A DNA stretch of 64,000 nt. It comes from Paenibacillus rhizosphaerae. Its GTDB lineage: Bacteria; Bacillota; Bacilli; Paenibacillales; Paenibacillaceae. The notes below the pieces were generated by a model. The model saw nothing but the letters and a program-made list of their open reading frames with translations. It was not told the origin of the DNA and ran no database searches. The translations under genes were made by a program, and so were the position numbers. The stretch is from the NCBI RefSeq assembly GCF_014192015.1, contig NZ_JACHXJ010000003.1:795200-859199 (forward strand), written 5' to 3'. Shown one piece after another: positions 24,124 through 32,103 of this stretch; positions within the stretch are counted from its first letter, which is position 1, and every line of letters begins with the position of its first letter.

Positions 24124-24648
24124 CTAAATTTTTCCATCATTCTTCACCTGATCCAAAAACTCCTGTACCTCTTTCCTTGATTTTAATATGACGACTTGTT
24201 TTCGACCCTTTACCTGTTCGAGCGCTTCCATAACCTTGGATCTGCTTCTCTTCTTATAATTCCAGACCCAAATAAAAAAAGCCCAATCCAGTTTTTCGGG
24301 GCATTCCTCGTTCAGATCGGGTCGTGTTTTTCCATGGTATCGGATTCGTCTTTTCATGATCCTATAAATGCATAACAGTCTGGGCATATCTAAAAATATG
24401 ACGGCATCCGCTTCATTCAATCGAATACCTAAGGTTCTGGTGTAATTTCCATCGATAATCCATTGATCTTCGCTTACAGCATCCTTCACAAATTCATCCC
24501 ATTCGTCGTTTGCGGTGGGAGTCCAGTTGGGTTTCCAATAAAATCGGTCCAGATGAACAACAGGTAACGATAGGATCTCACCTAATTTTTGAGACAAGGT
24601 CGATTTACCGGAGCCGGCTGAGCCGATGATCGCGATTCGATTCGTCAA
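24124..24648 (-). CDS. Topology-modulation/adenylate kinase-like protein
   Basis: A 174-residue P-loop kinase-like protein. Walker A is IAIIGSAGSGKSTLSQKLGE (residues 5-24). It is followed by LPVVHLDRFYWKPNWTPTAN and WIIDGNYTRTLGIRL, the signature of the FlaR/topology-modulation family, which look like adenylate kinases. The basic region RRIRYHGKTRPD forms a lid. The start is TTG at 24648 behind AAAGGAGGATAACCC. It lies about 50 bases downstream of the leader hairpin copy 3. Confidence 0.82.
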   Translation of the reverse strand: MTNRIAIIGSAGSGKSTLSQKLGEILSLPVVHLDRFYWKPNWTPTANDEWDEFVKDAVSEDQWIIDGNYTRTLGIRLNEADAVIFLDMPRLLCIYRIMKRRIRYHGKTRPDLNEECPEKLDWAFFIWVWNYKKRSRSKVMEALEQVKGRKQVVILKSRKEVQEFLDQVKNDGKI

Positions 24649-24696
24649 GGGTTATCCTCCTTTCGTTATACTATCTTTCCCTTCCATTTATAATGC

Positions 24697-24733
24697 GACC
24701 CGACCTTAGATCATTAATTTCTTTGGCCGGGTC
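24697..24733 (-). repeat. Dispersed leader hairpin, copy 3
   Basis: On the minus strand GACCCGGCC pairs with GGTCGGGTC around a longer, unrelated loop. Bases just upstream (AAAGGAATCTAAGTCGTCTA) match the corresponding flank of copies 1 and 2. It lies in the leader of the kinase gene at 24124-24648. Confidence 0.55.
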
Positions 24734-24839
24734 ATAGACGACTTAGATTCCTTTTTTTCAATGTTCCAAACGTAATTCTAATCTTTTCAAATCAATAATA
24801 AACTTGTGTTATTTCAGGATATCCAATCCGAGTAACCCT

Positions 24840-25073
24840 TTATCTCATTAATGGATCCCGGCGTATATGAATCACAAAATCTTGTTTTGAAGTATGATAC
24901 ACGACATGACCAGGCTTCGTTTGAAAAAACTCTTTATTAGCATCTTCTTCTGGGATGGTGCGAATCGGTGCAACTTCGTCTACTATTTTTAAGTTGCCTT
25001 CCTCACGATAATTAAGTATGGAAACCAGAACAAATTGGTTAGGGAATAGTTCCCTTACTTCTTGCCATTTCAT
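24840..25073 (-). CDS. Conserved-type small protein (77 aa), unknown
   Basis: A 77-residue soluble protein: MKWQEVRELFPNQFVLVSIL at the start, VDEVAPIRTIPEEDANKEFF in the middle and HTSKQDFVIHIRRDPLMR at the end. The pattern (W-x-E-V-R-x-x-F-P-x-x-F-V-L-V) is that of small uncharacterised Bacillota proteins. ATG follows ATAGGAGGTAGAACGA, so it is very likely translated. No catalytic motif. Confidence 0.65.
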   Translation of the reverse strand: MKWQEVRELFPNQFVLVSILNYREEGNLKIVDEVAPIRTIPEEDANKEFFQTKPGHVVYHTSKQDFVIHIRRDPLMR

Positions 25074-25211
25074 TCGTTCTACCTCCTATAACTTGTCCTT
25101 ATAGACCTTGCCACCTTGATTTTATCATCTTCAAATCGAGTTTTTTCAAAGAAATTATGCCTTGATGTCAAAGCGATCATGCTTCGTAAATACCTTCTCC
25201 TTGCAGACAAC

Positions 25212-26396
25212 TTACTCCTCATCCACCGACTCCAATAACTCCCCTGTAAAATGGTAAAACGCCATCGCATCCTCCCCGTTGGCAAAACCGGCCTGCGCCA
25301 TTTTGTCGCTGCCTCCGCCTTTACCGCGATAGTCGGCCAGATGCTGCTTAAATAGCGCGCCGCAGGCGAGTTCACTGCCCCCTCCCCGGGCGAGAAGCAC
25401 CTTATGGTCCGCCCCCGAAACGAAAAGCGCGATCACATCCGCTTGCTCGGTAAGTTTGGCTGCCAGGTTCTGCATATCTTTCAGCGGCTTGTCAGCAAAT
25501 GCATGCTTGATCAGGCTACCCTGACGGTCGGCTAGCAGCTTCTCAGCCAGGTAAGCGTCATTCTCGGCTTTTACCGCATATAATTCAGCCTGGAGCTGCT
25601 TCTGCTCCTGATCCCATTTTGCAATCCGGTCCATAATCTCTTCCTTGGCGGTATTGAACCGGGCCGACAAGCTGCCGAGAATGTCCATGCCGGCATTAAA
25701 TTCTCTGAGCGCACGATACCCGCATTTAAAATAAACACGCGTATGCCCCTTCTGCTTCTCAGCTCGCAGCAGTTTGATCATCCCGATCTCACCCGTTGCG
25801 GAGACATGCGTGCCGCCGCAGGCGTTATACTCGATGCCTTCAATCTCAACGATCCGGATATTATCGGTCACCTTTGGCTGCTTCACCAGAGGCAGGGCCG
25901 CTGCCTGCTCCTGACTCACAAAATAACTCATTACTTTTCGATTCAAGTAAATTTGCTCATTCACTTCCAGCTCCAGCATCATCAGCTCGTGCGGAGGCAG
26001 ATCGGACCGGGCGATATCAATGGTCGCGTAATCCTGGCCTAAGTGGAAACTGAGCGTCTCCGCTTTACACACCTCCAGACACATGGCCGACAGCAAGTGC
26101 TGGCCACTGTGATGCTGCATATGGTCGAACCTTCTCTCCCAATCCAATCGGCAGCGAACGTCATCTTTTTCAGGAAAATGCTCAACTTTATGCAGGATTT
26201 CTCCTTCTTCCAGAACGACATCCAGCACCGGGATCGCATTGATCCATCCCAGGTCACAGGGCTGCCCGCCGCCGTCCGGATAAAAGGCCGTCTCCTCCAG
26301 GACCACATAGGTTCCGTCTTCCCGCTCCATTTTGCGCGTAATGCGCGTCTCCCACTCTCGAGTATATGCAGATTCGTAATATAGCTTTTTCGTCAT
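25212..26396 (-). CDS. Alanyl-tRNA editing protein AlaX (long form)
   Basis: A 394-residue AlaX-type protein that hydrolyses Ser- or Gly-mischarged tRNA-Ala in trans. The editing domain shows HHSGQH (residues 95-100) and CGGTH (about 198-202), the zinc ligands. It is followed by a coiled region (EEIMDRIAKWDQEQKQLQAE) and a C-terminal DHHA1-like domain (ADVIALFVSGADHKVLLARG, YRGKGGGSDKMAQAGF). The length matches the long AlaX form. ATG at 26396 follows GAGGATACGAAT; the frame upstream looks non-coding. Confidence 0.9.
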   Translation of the reverse strand: MTKKLYYESAYTREWETRITRKMEREDGTYVVLEETAFYPDGGGQPCDLGWINAIPVLDVVLEEGEILHKVEHFPEKDDVRCRLDWERRFDHMQHHSGQHLLSAMCLEVCKAETLSFHLGQDYATIDIARSDLPPHELMMLELEVNEQIYLNRKVMSYFVSQEQAAALPLVKQPKVTDNIRIVEIEGIEYNACGGTHVSATGEIGMIKLLRAEKQKGHTRVYFKCGYRALREFNAGMDILGSLSARFNTAKEEIMDRIAKWDQEQKQLQAELYAVKAENDAYLAEKLLADRQGSLIKHAFADKPLKDMQNLAAKLTEQADVIALFVSGADHKVLLARGGGSELACGALFKQHLADYRGKGGGSDKMAQAGFANGEDAMAFYHFTGELLESVDEE

Positions 26397-26479
26397 ATTC
26401 GTATCCTCACTGTCATGGTTAAATTTTCTGTAATTCCAGCTTACTATAAAACGGTCCCCATACGCCAAATCCTCTTGAA

Positions 26480-26522
26480 AAAGAAAAAAACCGTCTGCAC
26501 CATCCCAGCAGTACGGTCTTCA
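26480..26522 (-). terminator. Terminator after the GNAT at 26553
   Basis: On the minus strand ACCGTACTGCTGGG...GCAGACGGT forms a hairpin followed by TTTTTTTC. Confidence 0.6.
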
Positions 26523-26552
26523 TGATATGTTATAACATTTTTGTACGATCGG

Positions 26553-27092
26553 TTATGTAGCAACCCCATGCTGTATGCCTCCACTGCTTTCCAAAAAGTC
26601 ATACCGCTCCACCCTGTACAAATCATAGCGGTGCTGCGAACGATTAACCGATTGATAGACCTGTGAGTACCGCTCATTGGCTAATTTGGCGTATGGCAGC
26701 TTTTCCACTGCTTTCTTCGATCGGATGTTCTGGGTGCGTATCTTCAAAAAGATCGTTTCGATATCCTGTCCAAGAAACAGTTCAGCCAAAAATGCTTCCT
26801 TTGCGCGTTGATTATACCCTTTTCCAAAGTAAGGAGCCCCAATCCAAGTCGCCAGGAAGCCTGTTCGATGATGGATATGATACAGATCAATAGTGCCGAT
26901 GGGATGGCCGATCTCGTCAAGAATCGTCCTGGAAATGCACGTCCCCTGCTCTTCCTCAACGATCAACTGCTTGGTGCTGAATAAGTATTCCTCATACGAT
27001 TGGCAAGGATAACGGACATAGGGAAAAACGGCCGGATCCGTCATCAGGTTGTACAGTGCATGGCATTCGTGCAAGTCACGTTGTTTTAACAT
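26553..27092 (-). CDS. GNAT family N-acetyltransferase
   Basis: A 179-residue acetyltransferase-like protein of the Acetyltransf_3 type: LKQRDLHECHALYNLMTDPA at the start, PIGTIDLYHIHHRTGFLATW in the middle. The CoA site, WIGAPYFGKGYNQRAKEAFL, is slightly unusual because the loop reads GKGYNQRA. Bacillota have a family of this type that acetylates unknown targets. ATG follows AGGGTGGCGATGAC. A terminator follows the stop. Confidence 0.8.
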   Translation of the reverse strand: MLKQRDLHECHALYNLMTDPAVFPYVRYPCQSYEEYLFSTKQLIVEEEQGTCISRTILDEIGHPIGTIDLYHIHHRTGFLATWIGAPYFGKGYNQRAKEAFLAELFLGQDIETIFLKIRTQNIRSKKAVEKLPYAKLANERYSQVYQSVNRSQHRYDLYRVERYDFLESSGGIQHGVAT

Positions 27093-27234
27093 GTCATCGC
27101 CACCCTAGTCCTTGTGATTAGCTATACTCAGATATAAGTATAAATAAGGACTTGGAGGATTGGATGAATGCTGCATTTTCCAGATGTAAAATCCATCTAA
27201 AAACTGAATTTGGCTATGCCCTACGCACCGGATT

Positions 27235-27828
27235 TTACCGATCGTTTAATCCTTTGCCATCGAGGATTTGCTGCGTACATTTTTCGACCCGGGACTCCCG
27301 GGTTTTGGATTGCTTGGGCGCCGAAAAATAGTACACGTACGCTCTTTGCCGCCCCGGCGTCAGTGCTTCAAAAGCCGCTTTCAATGCAGGGTTTTCATCT
27401 AGTTTATTTTGAAACTCTTCGGGAATATCGAGTTGTGTTTCTTTAATGATATCCTTTTTCACACCGGATTGTTCGACTTCAATGGCTTCAGCAATATAAG
27501 CTCTTAAGACGGGTTCCAGCTCGACGATCTCTTGGGTATCGTTAAACCGGATCTGGCGCCCTACTTTCGTATTCTCCCCGGTTTTAACTAGAATGCCATG
27601 GGGATCTTGTAACATGTAGCCTTTGAAAAATAGAAGCGCCAAGTAGGCTTTAAATCCTTGGATGATCACGATGTTTCGTCCCTGTGATGTGTAACAAGGT
27701 TTGCCCCACTTTAATTCCTCGGTAAGCCCACAGTCTAGCAGGATCTCTCTCAATTTCTCCGTTTCTTCAAGCCACATCGTGGCTCTGCCTACATAGGCAT
27801 CTACTTTGGGATTCATTTTATTTTTCAT
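27235..27828 (-). CDS. YdeI/OmpD-associated family protein
   Basis: A 197-residue protein with an N-terminal DUF1801 domain (EKLREILLDCGLTEELKWGK, PCYTSQGRNIVIIQGFKAYL) and a C-terminal OmdA-like segment (DIPEEFQNKLDENPALKAAF, followed by LTPGRQRAYVYYFSAPKQ). This is the YdeI layout. Members have been tied to iron-linked or antimicrobial-peptide stress, without an established activity. ATG follows AACGAGCATATTC, a weak site. It stands between a GNAT and a Nudix gene. Confidence 0.85.
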   Translation of the reverse strand: MKNKMNPKVDAYVGRATMWLEETEKLREILLDCGLTEELKWGKPCYTSQGRNIVIIQGFKAYLALLFFKGYMLQDPHGILVKTGENTKVGRQIRFNDTQEIVELEPVLRAYIAEAIEVEQSGVKKDIIKETQLDIPEEFQNKLDENPALKAAFEALTPGRQRAYVYYFSAPKQSKTRESRVEKCTQQILDGKGLNDR

Positions 27829-27937
27829 GAATATGCTCGTTCCTTTTCTCGCAATGGTTTTGGTATATATCCATATTTGTTAACAGAAAGGTGGTGTCTG
27901 ATACAGCAGGGGAACCCTACCATAAATTATTTTACAA

Positions 27938-28420
27938 TTAGTTGGGTAGATAGTAATGATAAGATCTATAACTGTTGTTTGTCCTTACTTTATCCCCTGC
28001 ATATAAACCATTCTTGGATTCCCATGCTGTCGTAATGATGCTCTTACTCAACTCAATAATCTCATTGGAGTTTTTCACTTCTTCAATGTTCCAATATTTC
28101 ATATCAGCTATTTCTGCTTCATCTTTTATCAAGGATCCTGAAACAAAATTCATTTCAAAAACGATATACAAACTCCTTTGTATTTCACCATTTCGTTCTT
28201 GTGTTCCCGAGCGAAGACATACGACCCGACCTGATTTGGTTACTAAACCCGTTTCTTCTTTGAACTCTCTTTCAGCAGCTTCCTCAATGGATTCTCCTGG
28301 TTCGGCAAAACCACCTGGAACCATCCACATTCCTCGATTAGCACCATAATCAATCTTCTCCAGCAGAACAGAATGATTGTAAAACAAAATACCCCCCGCT
28401 GAAATTGAGAAATGATTCAT
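27938..28420 (-). CDS. Nudix hydrolase
   Basis: A 160-residue Nudix protein with a complete box, PGGFAEPGESIEEAAEREF followed by KEETGLV. It has the preceding strand VLLEKIDYGANRGMWMVPGG typical of ADP-ribose or NADH pyrophosphatase-like members. ATG at 28420 is preceded by CAGGAGGATGTGT. It lies about 50 bases downstream of a second Nudix gene, so the two may be transcribed together. Confidence 0.87.
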   Translation of the reverse strand: MNHFSISAGGILFYNHSVLLEKIDYGANRGMWMVPGGFAEPGESIEEAAEREFKEETGLVTKSGRVVCLRSGTQERNGEIQRSLYIVFEMNFVSGSLIKDEAEIADMKYWNIEEVKNSNEIIELSKSIITTAWESKNGLYAGDKVRTNNSYRSYHYYLPN

Positions 28421-28471
28421 ACACATCCTCCTGATGGATATTTGAGTGTGAATCTACCATATAGATTGCTG

Positions 28472-29068
28472 TCACTCGGGCTGCAGCACGAATGCCATGT
28501 TATCTGATTTGTTATCTGAGGTATGACCTTTTGTGAACTGCTCATGAAAATACCAATCATGCACCTTTTCTTTATCTGTCATTTGTTCCATATCCTTGTT
28601 CATTTCAATCAAGATATCGTGTGTCCATTTGTCATTTTCATAAAAACAACGGTGCTCATAACAGTTACCGTCGCCTATAAATCGGTGTATGCTTTTCGGA
28701 ATGATATCCGCGATCCCGTTATTTTCCGGGTGCATAATCCACTCCAGGCTCTTCCAGTCCAGGATTCCTTCCGGTGTTTTTATAGGAGTCTCATAGATGA
28801 AGTCGGACGGCAGCTCAGCAAAATAAGCATACATCCCGCCGGTAAACTTACCATCTACAATCCAAGTAACAATACCCTTAAATTCAATGGAATCTAGGAC
28901 AATTCCTGTCTCTTCCTCGATCTCTCTCAGCGCTGACTCTCTTGGCGATTCGTTCTCTTCGATTTTTCCTCCAACGCCGTTCCACCTTCCCATCCAACTC
29001 GGCTTTTCCCGGTTAAGGAGCAGGATTTGATCGTATTGTTTAAGGAAGCAAATGTTGTATTTAAACAT
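28472..29068 (-). CDS. Nudix hydrolase (MutT/8-oxo-dGTPase-like)
   Basis: A 198-residue Nudix protein with the box VGGKIEENESPRESALREIE then EETGIV, preceded by LLLNREKPSWMGRWNGVGGK. The WNG-GGK form is the one found in MutTA/YtkD-like 8-oxo-dGTP diphosphatases. The C-terminal extension after residue 140 (RFIGDGNCYEHRCFYENDKW) is longer than in MutT. ATG at 29068 follows AAAGGCGGTTATCC. Confidence 0.84.
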   Translation of the reverse strand: MFKYNICFLKQYDQILLLNREKPSWMGRWNGVGGKIEENESPRESALREIEEETGIVLDSIEFKGIVTWIVDGKFTGGMYAYFAELPSDFIYETPIKTPEGILDWKSLEWIMHPENNGIADIIPKSIHRFIGDGNCYEHRCFYENDKWTHDILIEMNKDMEQMTDKEKVHDWYFHEQFTKGHTSDNKSDNMAFVLQPE

Positions 29069-29228
29069 GGATAACCGCCTTTCAGATAACGTATAAAGAG
29101 AACTCGCAAACCAGGGCTTAGGCAAGCAAATAGAACGATATGATGTGATGAAGCTGCCATTTTCGTTTATCCTTCAAACATCCTAAAACTAATCCAACAT
29201 TTTTTTCATTATGTTATTATATAAGTAA

Positions 29229-29342
29229 TAAAGACCAAGTGCAGCAACACTTGGTCAGTACAATTGGCTTGGATGGTTTATTCCCTTCTAAGTTGAGTAG
29301 GAGCACAACCCGCCTCGGCTTAACCTTTGGGTGGGTTTTTTA
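29229..29342 (+). ncRNA. Solitary antitoxin-like RNA, copy B
   Basis: A second copy of the unit at 13660-13777. It keeps the AAGACCAAGTG...CACTTGGTC hairpin (29233-29256), the block TACAATTGGCTTGGATGG and a GGTGGGTTTTTT terminator end. The toxin reading frame that should follow on the minus strand is lost: only a scar resembling its last codons (ATACATCAACAATGGTAAAA) remains, ahead of a GNAT gene. Whether the RNA is still made is unknown. Confidence 0.55.
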
Positions 29343-29369
29343 CCATTGTTGATGTATATCTTCTGCTAC

Positions 29370-29918
29370 TTATAGTACTATGTTATCTTTCTTAAGCAAC
29401 GCAAATATGGCAGTATCAACAAACCGATCTCTCCAATAAAAATGCTCCTTCAGTATCCCTTCTTCGATAAATCCGGCTTTCTCAAGTACCTTCCTTGAAT
29501 TCACATTCTCCGGTTCAACGAATGCTTCAATTCGGTTTAATCCAAAATCGCGAAACCCGAATTCAATCACCTTCTGAAGGGCCTCGGTCATAAAGTCCTT
29601 ACCCCAGTAATCTGGTGTCAGTTCATAACCAATTTCAGCTTTATAATGATGCTTCATCCAACTGTGATATCCACATGTGCCAATGACACGGCTCTCAGAT
29701 TTTAAAGTAATCCCCCAGCGAATGCCTAGATTTTTCTCAAATCTCTGCTGCCACCTATCAATTAATTCCTCGGCTTGTTTAATATGCGTAAAACTCTCCA
29801 CGTCATAAAATTTTGTTACTTCATCCAATGAGAAATAATGAAAAAGGTCGCCTGAATCCTCCGGTGTAATCTGTCTTAGGACTAATCTTTCCGTTTCTAA
29901 TATGGGAAATGGGGTCAT
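29370..29918 (-). CDS. RimJ/RimL-type GNAT acetyltransferase
   Basis: A 182-residue RimJ/RimL-type protein: FPILETERLVLRQITPEDSG at the N-terminus, AEIGYELTPDYWGKDFMTEA for the CoA loop and ENVNSRKVLEKAGFIEEGIL near the end. The usual GKG is GKD here, a small deviation in the pyrophosphate loop. ATG at 29918 follows GGAAGAAGAAAAG; ATG 29936 is an alternative. It ends against copy B of the antitoxin-like RNA. Confidence 0.85.
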   Translation of the reverse strand: MTPFPILETERLVLRQITPEDSGDLFHYFSLDEVTKFYDVESFTHIKQAEELIDRWQQRFEKNLGIRWGITLKSESRVIGTCGYHSWMKHHYKAEIGYELTPDYWGKDFMTEALQKVIEFGFRDFGLNRIEAFVEPENVNSRKVLEKAGFIEEGILKEHFYWRDRFVDTAIFALLKKDNIVL

Positions 29919-29951
29919 CTTTTCTTCTTCCTTCATGGTGAGTAATGCAAC

Positions 29952-30326
29952 CTATCCCCCGAACGCAATTCTATACCCATCAATGTCTTGAATTGTAAAT
30001 TCACTAAAAAAATCGTTCAAATCCGGACCTTGCACAATGGAGATTCCCTTCTCCTTAATCTCTTCTAGTAATTGTCGAACATCTGTATAACAAAAAGCGT
30101 CAAAATAGAGTCCGCCATTAACTGAAGAAGAGGGTCTTACATCTTCAGGATCCGCTGCTTGATGAAGAATAAAGGTTACTTTATCTCTTGTCATATGTAC
30201 ATGTTGGACAACCGGACCACCGACTAGTTCATAATGGAAACCCAGCTTCTTATAAAAATCGATCGATTTTTCAATATCCCTGACGAGTAAGACCATGGAT
30301 GGTCCGGAAAATGCAGCCTGATTCAT
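29952..30326 (-). CDS. VOC/glyoxalase-fold protein
   Basis: A 124-residue VOC protein: SMVLLVRDIEKSIDFYKKLG at the N-terminus, KVTFILHQAADPEDVRPSSS in the middle and FSEFTIQDIDGYRIAFGG at the C-terminus, ending right after the last strand. A run of FCYTDVRQLLEEIKEKGISI gives the second-half helix. ATG at 30326 follows GGAGGTATTCGAAA, which rules out the much longer open frame upstream. Confidence 0.82.
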   Translation of the reverse strand: MNQAAFSGPSMVLLVRDIEKSIDFYKKLGFHYELVGGPVVQHVHMTRDKVTFILHQAADPEDVRPSSSVNGGLYFDAFCYTDVRQLLEEIKEKGISIVQGPDLNDFFSEFTIQDIDGYRIAFGG

Positions 30327-30409
30327 TTTCGAATACCTCCACTCATAAATTGGGATTGCGTCCAGTTTCTGATAACACCCCTCCTGGTGTAATGAATTTA
30401 CATCTCCAT

Positions 30410-30889
30410 TTACATATCGAATAATCCTCTCCCAATAAGGTTTGCGGTAACTGGCTTCTTTCCGATTTCTCTTGACCATACGGACAGCTGACCGATGTGG
30501 TGGATCTCGTGGGCGATCAAGTGCCGCATGACTTCGCCGTATGTATGGGCTTCTCGTTCCCCTTCGTCCGTGATATCGATCATCACGCGGTCTTCCAGAC
30601 TGTCGTTCCAATCATAGACAAATGGAGCAAGTTCCTCGTGGCAGCGTGCAGAAAAATCCTTGATCAGCTGCACACTGGCTACTTTCTCGAACGGCGGAAA
30701 TTCAACCGCTTTTTCTTGTATTCCGCCGCATATCCAGCCGTACTCGACTGCCACAATGTGATACAGCGTGGGAAGGAAGTAGCCTATGCCGCCGGTGCGT
30801 TTTTTCAGCAGCTCTTCTTCGCTCACCGTATCGCACCAGTCTAACCAATCTTTGCGAACCTGCCAGTTATACTCGAATAGTTTCAGCAT
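30410..30889 (-). CDS. DinB family protein
   Basis: A 159-residue DinB protein: MLKLFEYNWQVRKDWLDWCD at the start, TLYHIVAVEYGWICGG with the first metal His, and RHLIAHEIHHIGQLSVWSRE with the HEIHH pair near the end. All three expected metal ligands are visible. Such proteins are probable metal-dependent transferases or hydrolases. ATG at 30889 follows AAGGAGGCCACTACGC. The leader hairpin copy 2 lies about 130 bases upstream. Confidence 0.84.
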   Translation of the reverse strand: MLKLFEYNWQVRKDWLDWCDTVSEEELLKKRTGGIGYFLPTLYHIVAVEYGWICGGIQEKAVEFPPFEKVASVQLIKDFSARCHEELAPFVYDWNDSLEDRVMIDITDEGEREAHTYGEVMRHLIAHEIHHIGQLSVWSREIGKKPVTANLIGRGLFDM

Positions 30890-31018
30890 GCGTAGTGGCC
30901 TCCTTGAATAAAATAATGGGTTACTCCTGCAATAAGGTCTCAAAAACTTATATGTTTATTTCCCTGTTCTATCAAGCTGCAATGATGTAGATAACGTTCT
31001 CATATTCACGACGCGACG

Positions 31019-31057
31019 CGACCCGACCTTTGATAGCTCCTATCTTAGGCCGGGTCG
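31019..31057 (-). repeat. Dispersed leader hairpin, copy 2
   Basis: On the minus strand CGACCCGGCCT-AA-GATAG pairs with CTATC-AA-AGGTCGGGTCG around a GAG loop. About 95 bases, including the upstream TGTATAATCATGGAAGA, match copy 1. It lies in the presumed leader of the DinB gene at 30410-30889. Confidence 0.6.
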
Positions 31058-31605
31058 TGTGTTGTACGAACCATCTTCCATGATTATACATCGGATGGAC
31101 AAGGAGATGTAAGCCCTTCCAGCATATCCGCTTGATCATGTGAAATACTTACAAGTTTCACTTATATCCCCTATATACTTGCAAATGAATATCTGAAAAA
31201 CTATTTATCTCGAGTAAGTTTTGATTAAGGGTCCCTTATATAAAAATCTTTATATGGGCCGTTTTTTTCGGCTCCATAGCACCTACAATGCAGAGGATTT
31301 TCTTACCTTGATTAGAATTAACGGTATTTTTCACACGCTCTATCAGGATCTGATTCCAGTAGAGCTCGCTCCGATCCAAGGAACGAAATTCAAAGTGACT
31401 TTATATAACAAAAAGGAGTCTCTCAATAGTCATTAAATGATGACCTTGAGCCCCCCCTTTTGAACCAAATCCTTCAAGTAATCCAGATTGGTTCCCATCT
31501 TTCAGCCTGCACTCTCCTCTTGATCCGACCTTCTCGTCATAGCCAATCGGTTGTGGATGCCGCTTGATTTAACGCCTCAAAACAGCTAACATCCGAGCAA
31601 TCATT
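31058..31605. other. Gene-poor stretch with probable remnants
   Basis: No convincing gene. A plus-strand frame at 31221-31436 starts with TTG, lacks a ribosome binding site and matches no family. On the minus strand about 31436-31502 reads MGTNLDYLKDLVQKGGLKVI then a stop; NLDYLKDLVQKGGLK is like the C-terminal segment of zinc-type MDR dehydrogenases, so this could be a small leftover of such a gene. Confidence 0.35.
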
Positions 31606-31953
31606 CTAAAAAGCCCTTGATAACAGGTTAAGCAGGAGCATTAACATGAGCACCAAGATAAATAACCCTACCCATTTCCGGTGCTGCTTCCGGTAGACGG
31701 CAATTATGGCTTCAATCAGCGTTACCACAGTCAGGCACCACAGCAACGCTTCGGTAATCGGGAACAGAATCACAAACCATAGGATTGAGGCGGCAGCAGT
31801 TTGGATGACAACACTCCCAATGAACAAGATCCATAATGGGAGCAATTTTACTTTGGTGGATCTTCGGGTCCAATAAGCCCACGCCTGATAGCATCCAATT
31901 AGGCCGTACACTCCATAACGTTCGAACGATAAGAAAAAATCTACTCCCAACAC
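31606..31953 (-). CDS. Small integral membrane protein, unknown
   Basis: A 115-residue frame with about four hydrophobic segments: YGVYGLIGCYQAWAYW, LLPLWILFIGSVVIQTAAAS, LFPITEALLWCLTVVTLIEA and VGLFILVLMLMLLLNLLSRA. The start is a GTG (31953) with no clear ribosome binding site, and the frame is closed by a stop just upstream, so the N-terminus may be missing. A real but perhaps truncated membrane protein; no family recognised. Confidence 0.4.
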   Translation of the reverse strand: MLGVDFFLSFERYGVYGLIGCYQAWAYWTRRSTKVKLLPLWILFIGSVVIQTAAASILWFVILFPITEALLWCLTVVTLIEAIIAVYRKQHRKWVGLFILVLMLMLLLNLLSRAF

Positions 31954-32103
31954 CCCGCATTCTTATAAAAAGATTCTGTCGCACTCGAATCAGGTTGTAT
32001 CGTGAGTATACCTTGAGCGTCATTGGCGGGAATGATTTTTTTTGGGGCACTGTACCCGTACAGATATGGAGTTCACGTTTCAAAAGCCGTCTTTCTTCAT
32101 ATA

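Noticed and set aside
25079..25180. Minus-strand frame MIALTSRHNFFEKTRFEDD, like the tail of a GNAT
   Set aside because: Only about 33 codons, poorly placed ribosome binding site; may be a remnant but too short to support.
31221..31436. Plus-strand 71-residue ORF
   Set aside because: Starts at TTG without a ribosome binding site, no family likeness, lies in a region with gene remnants.
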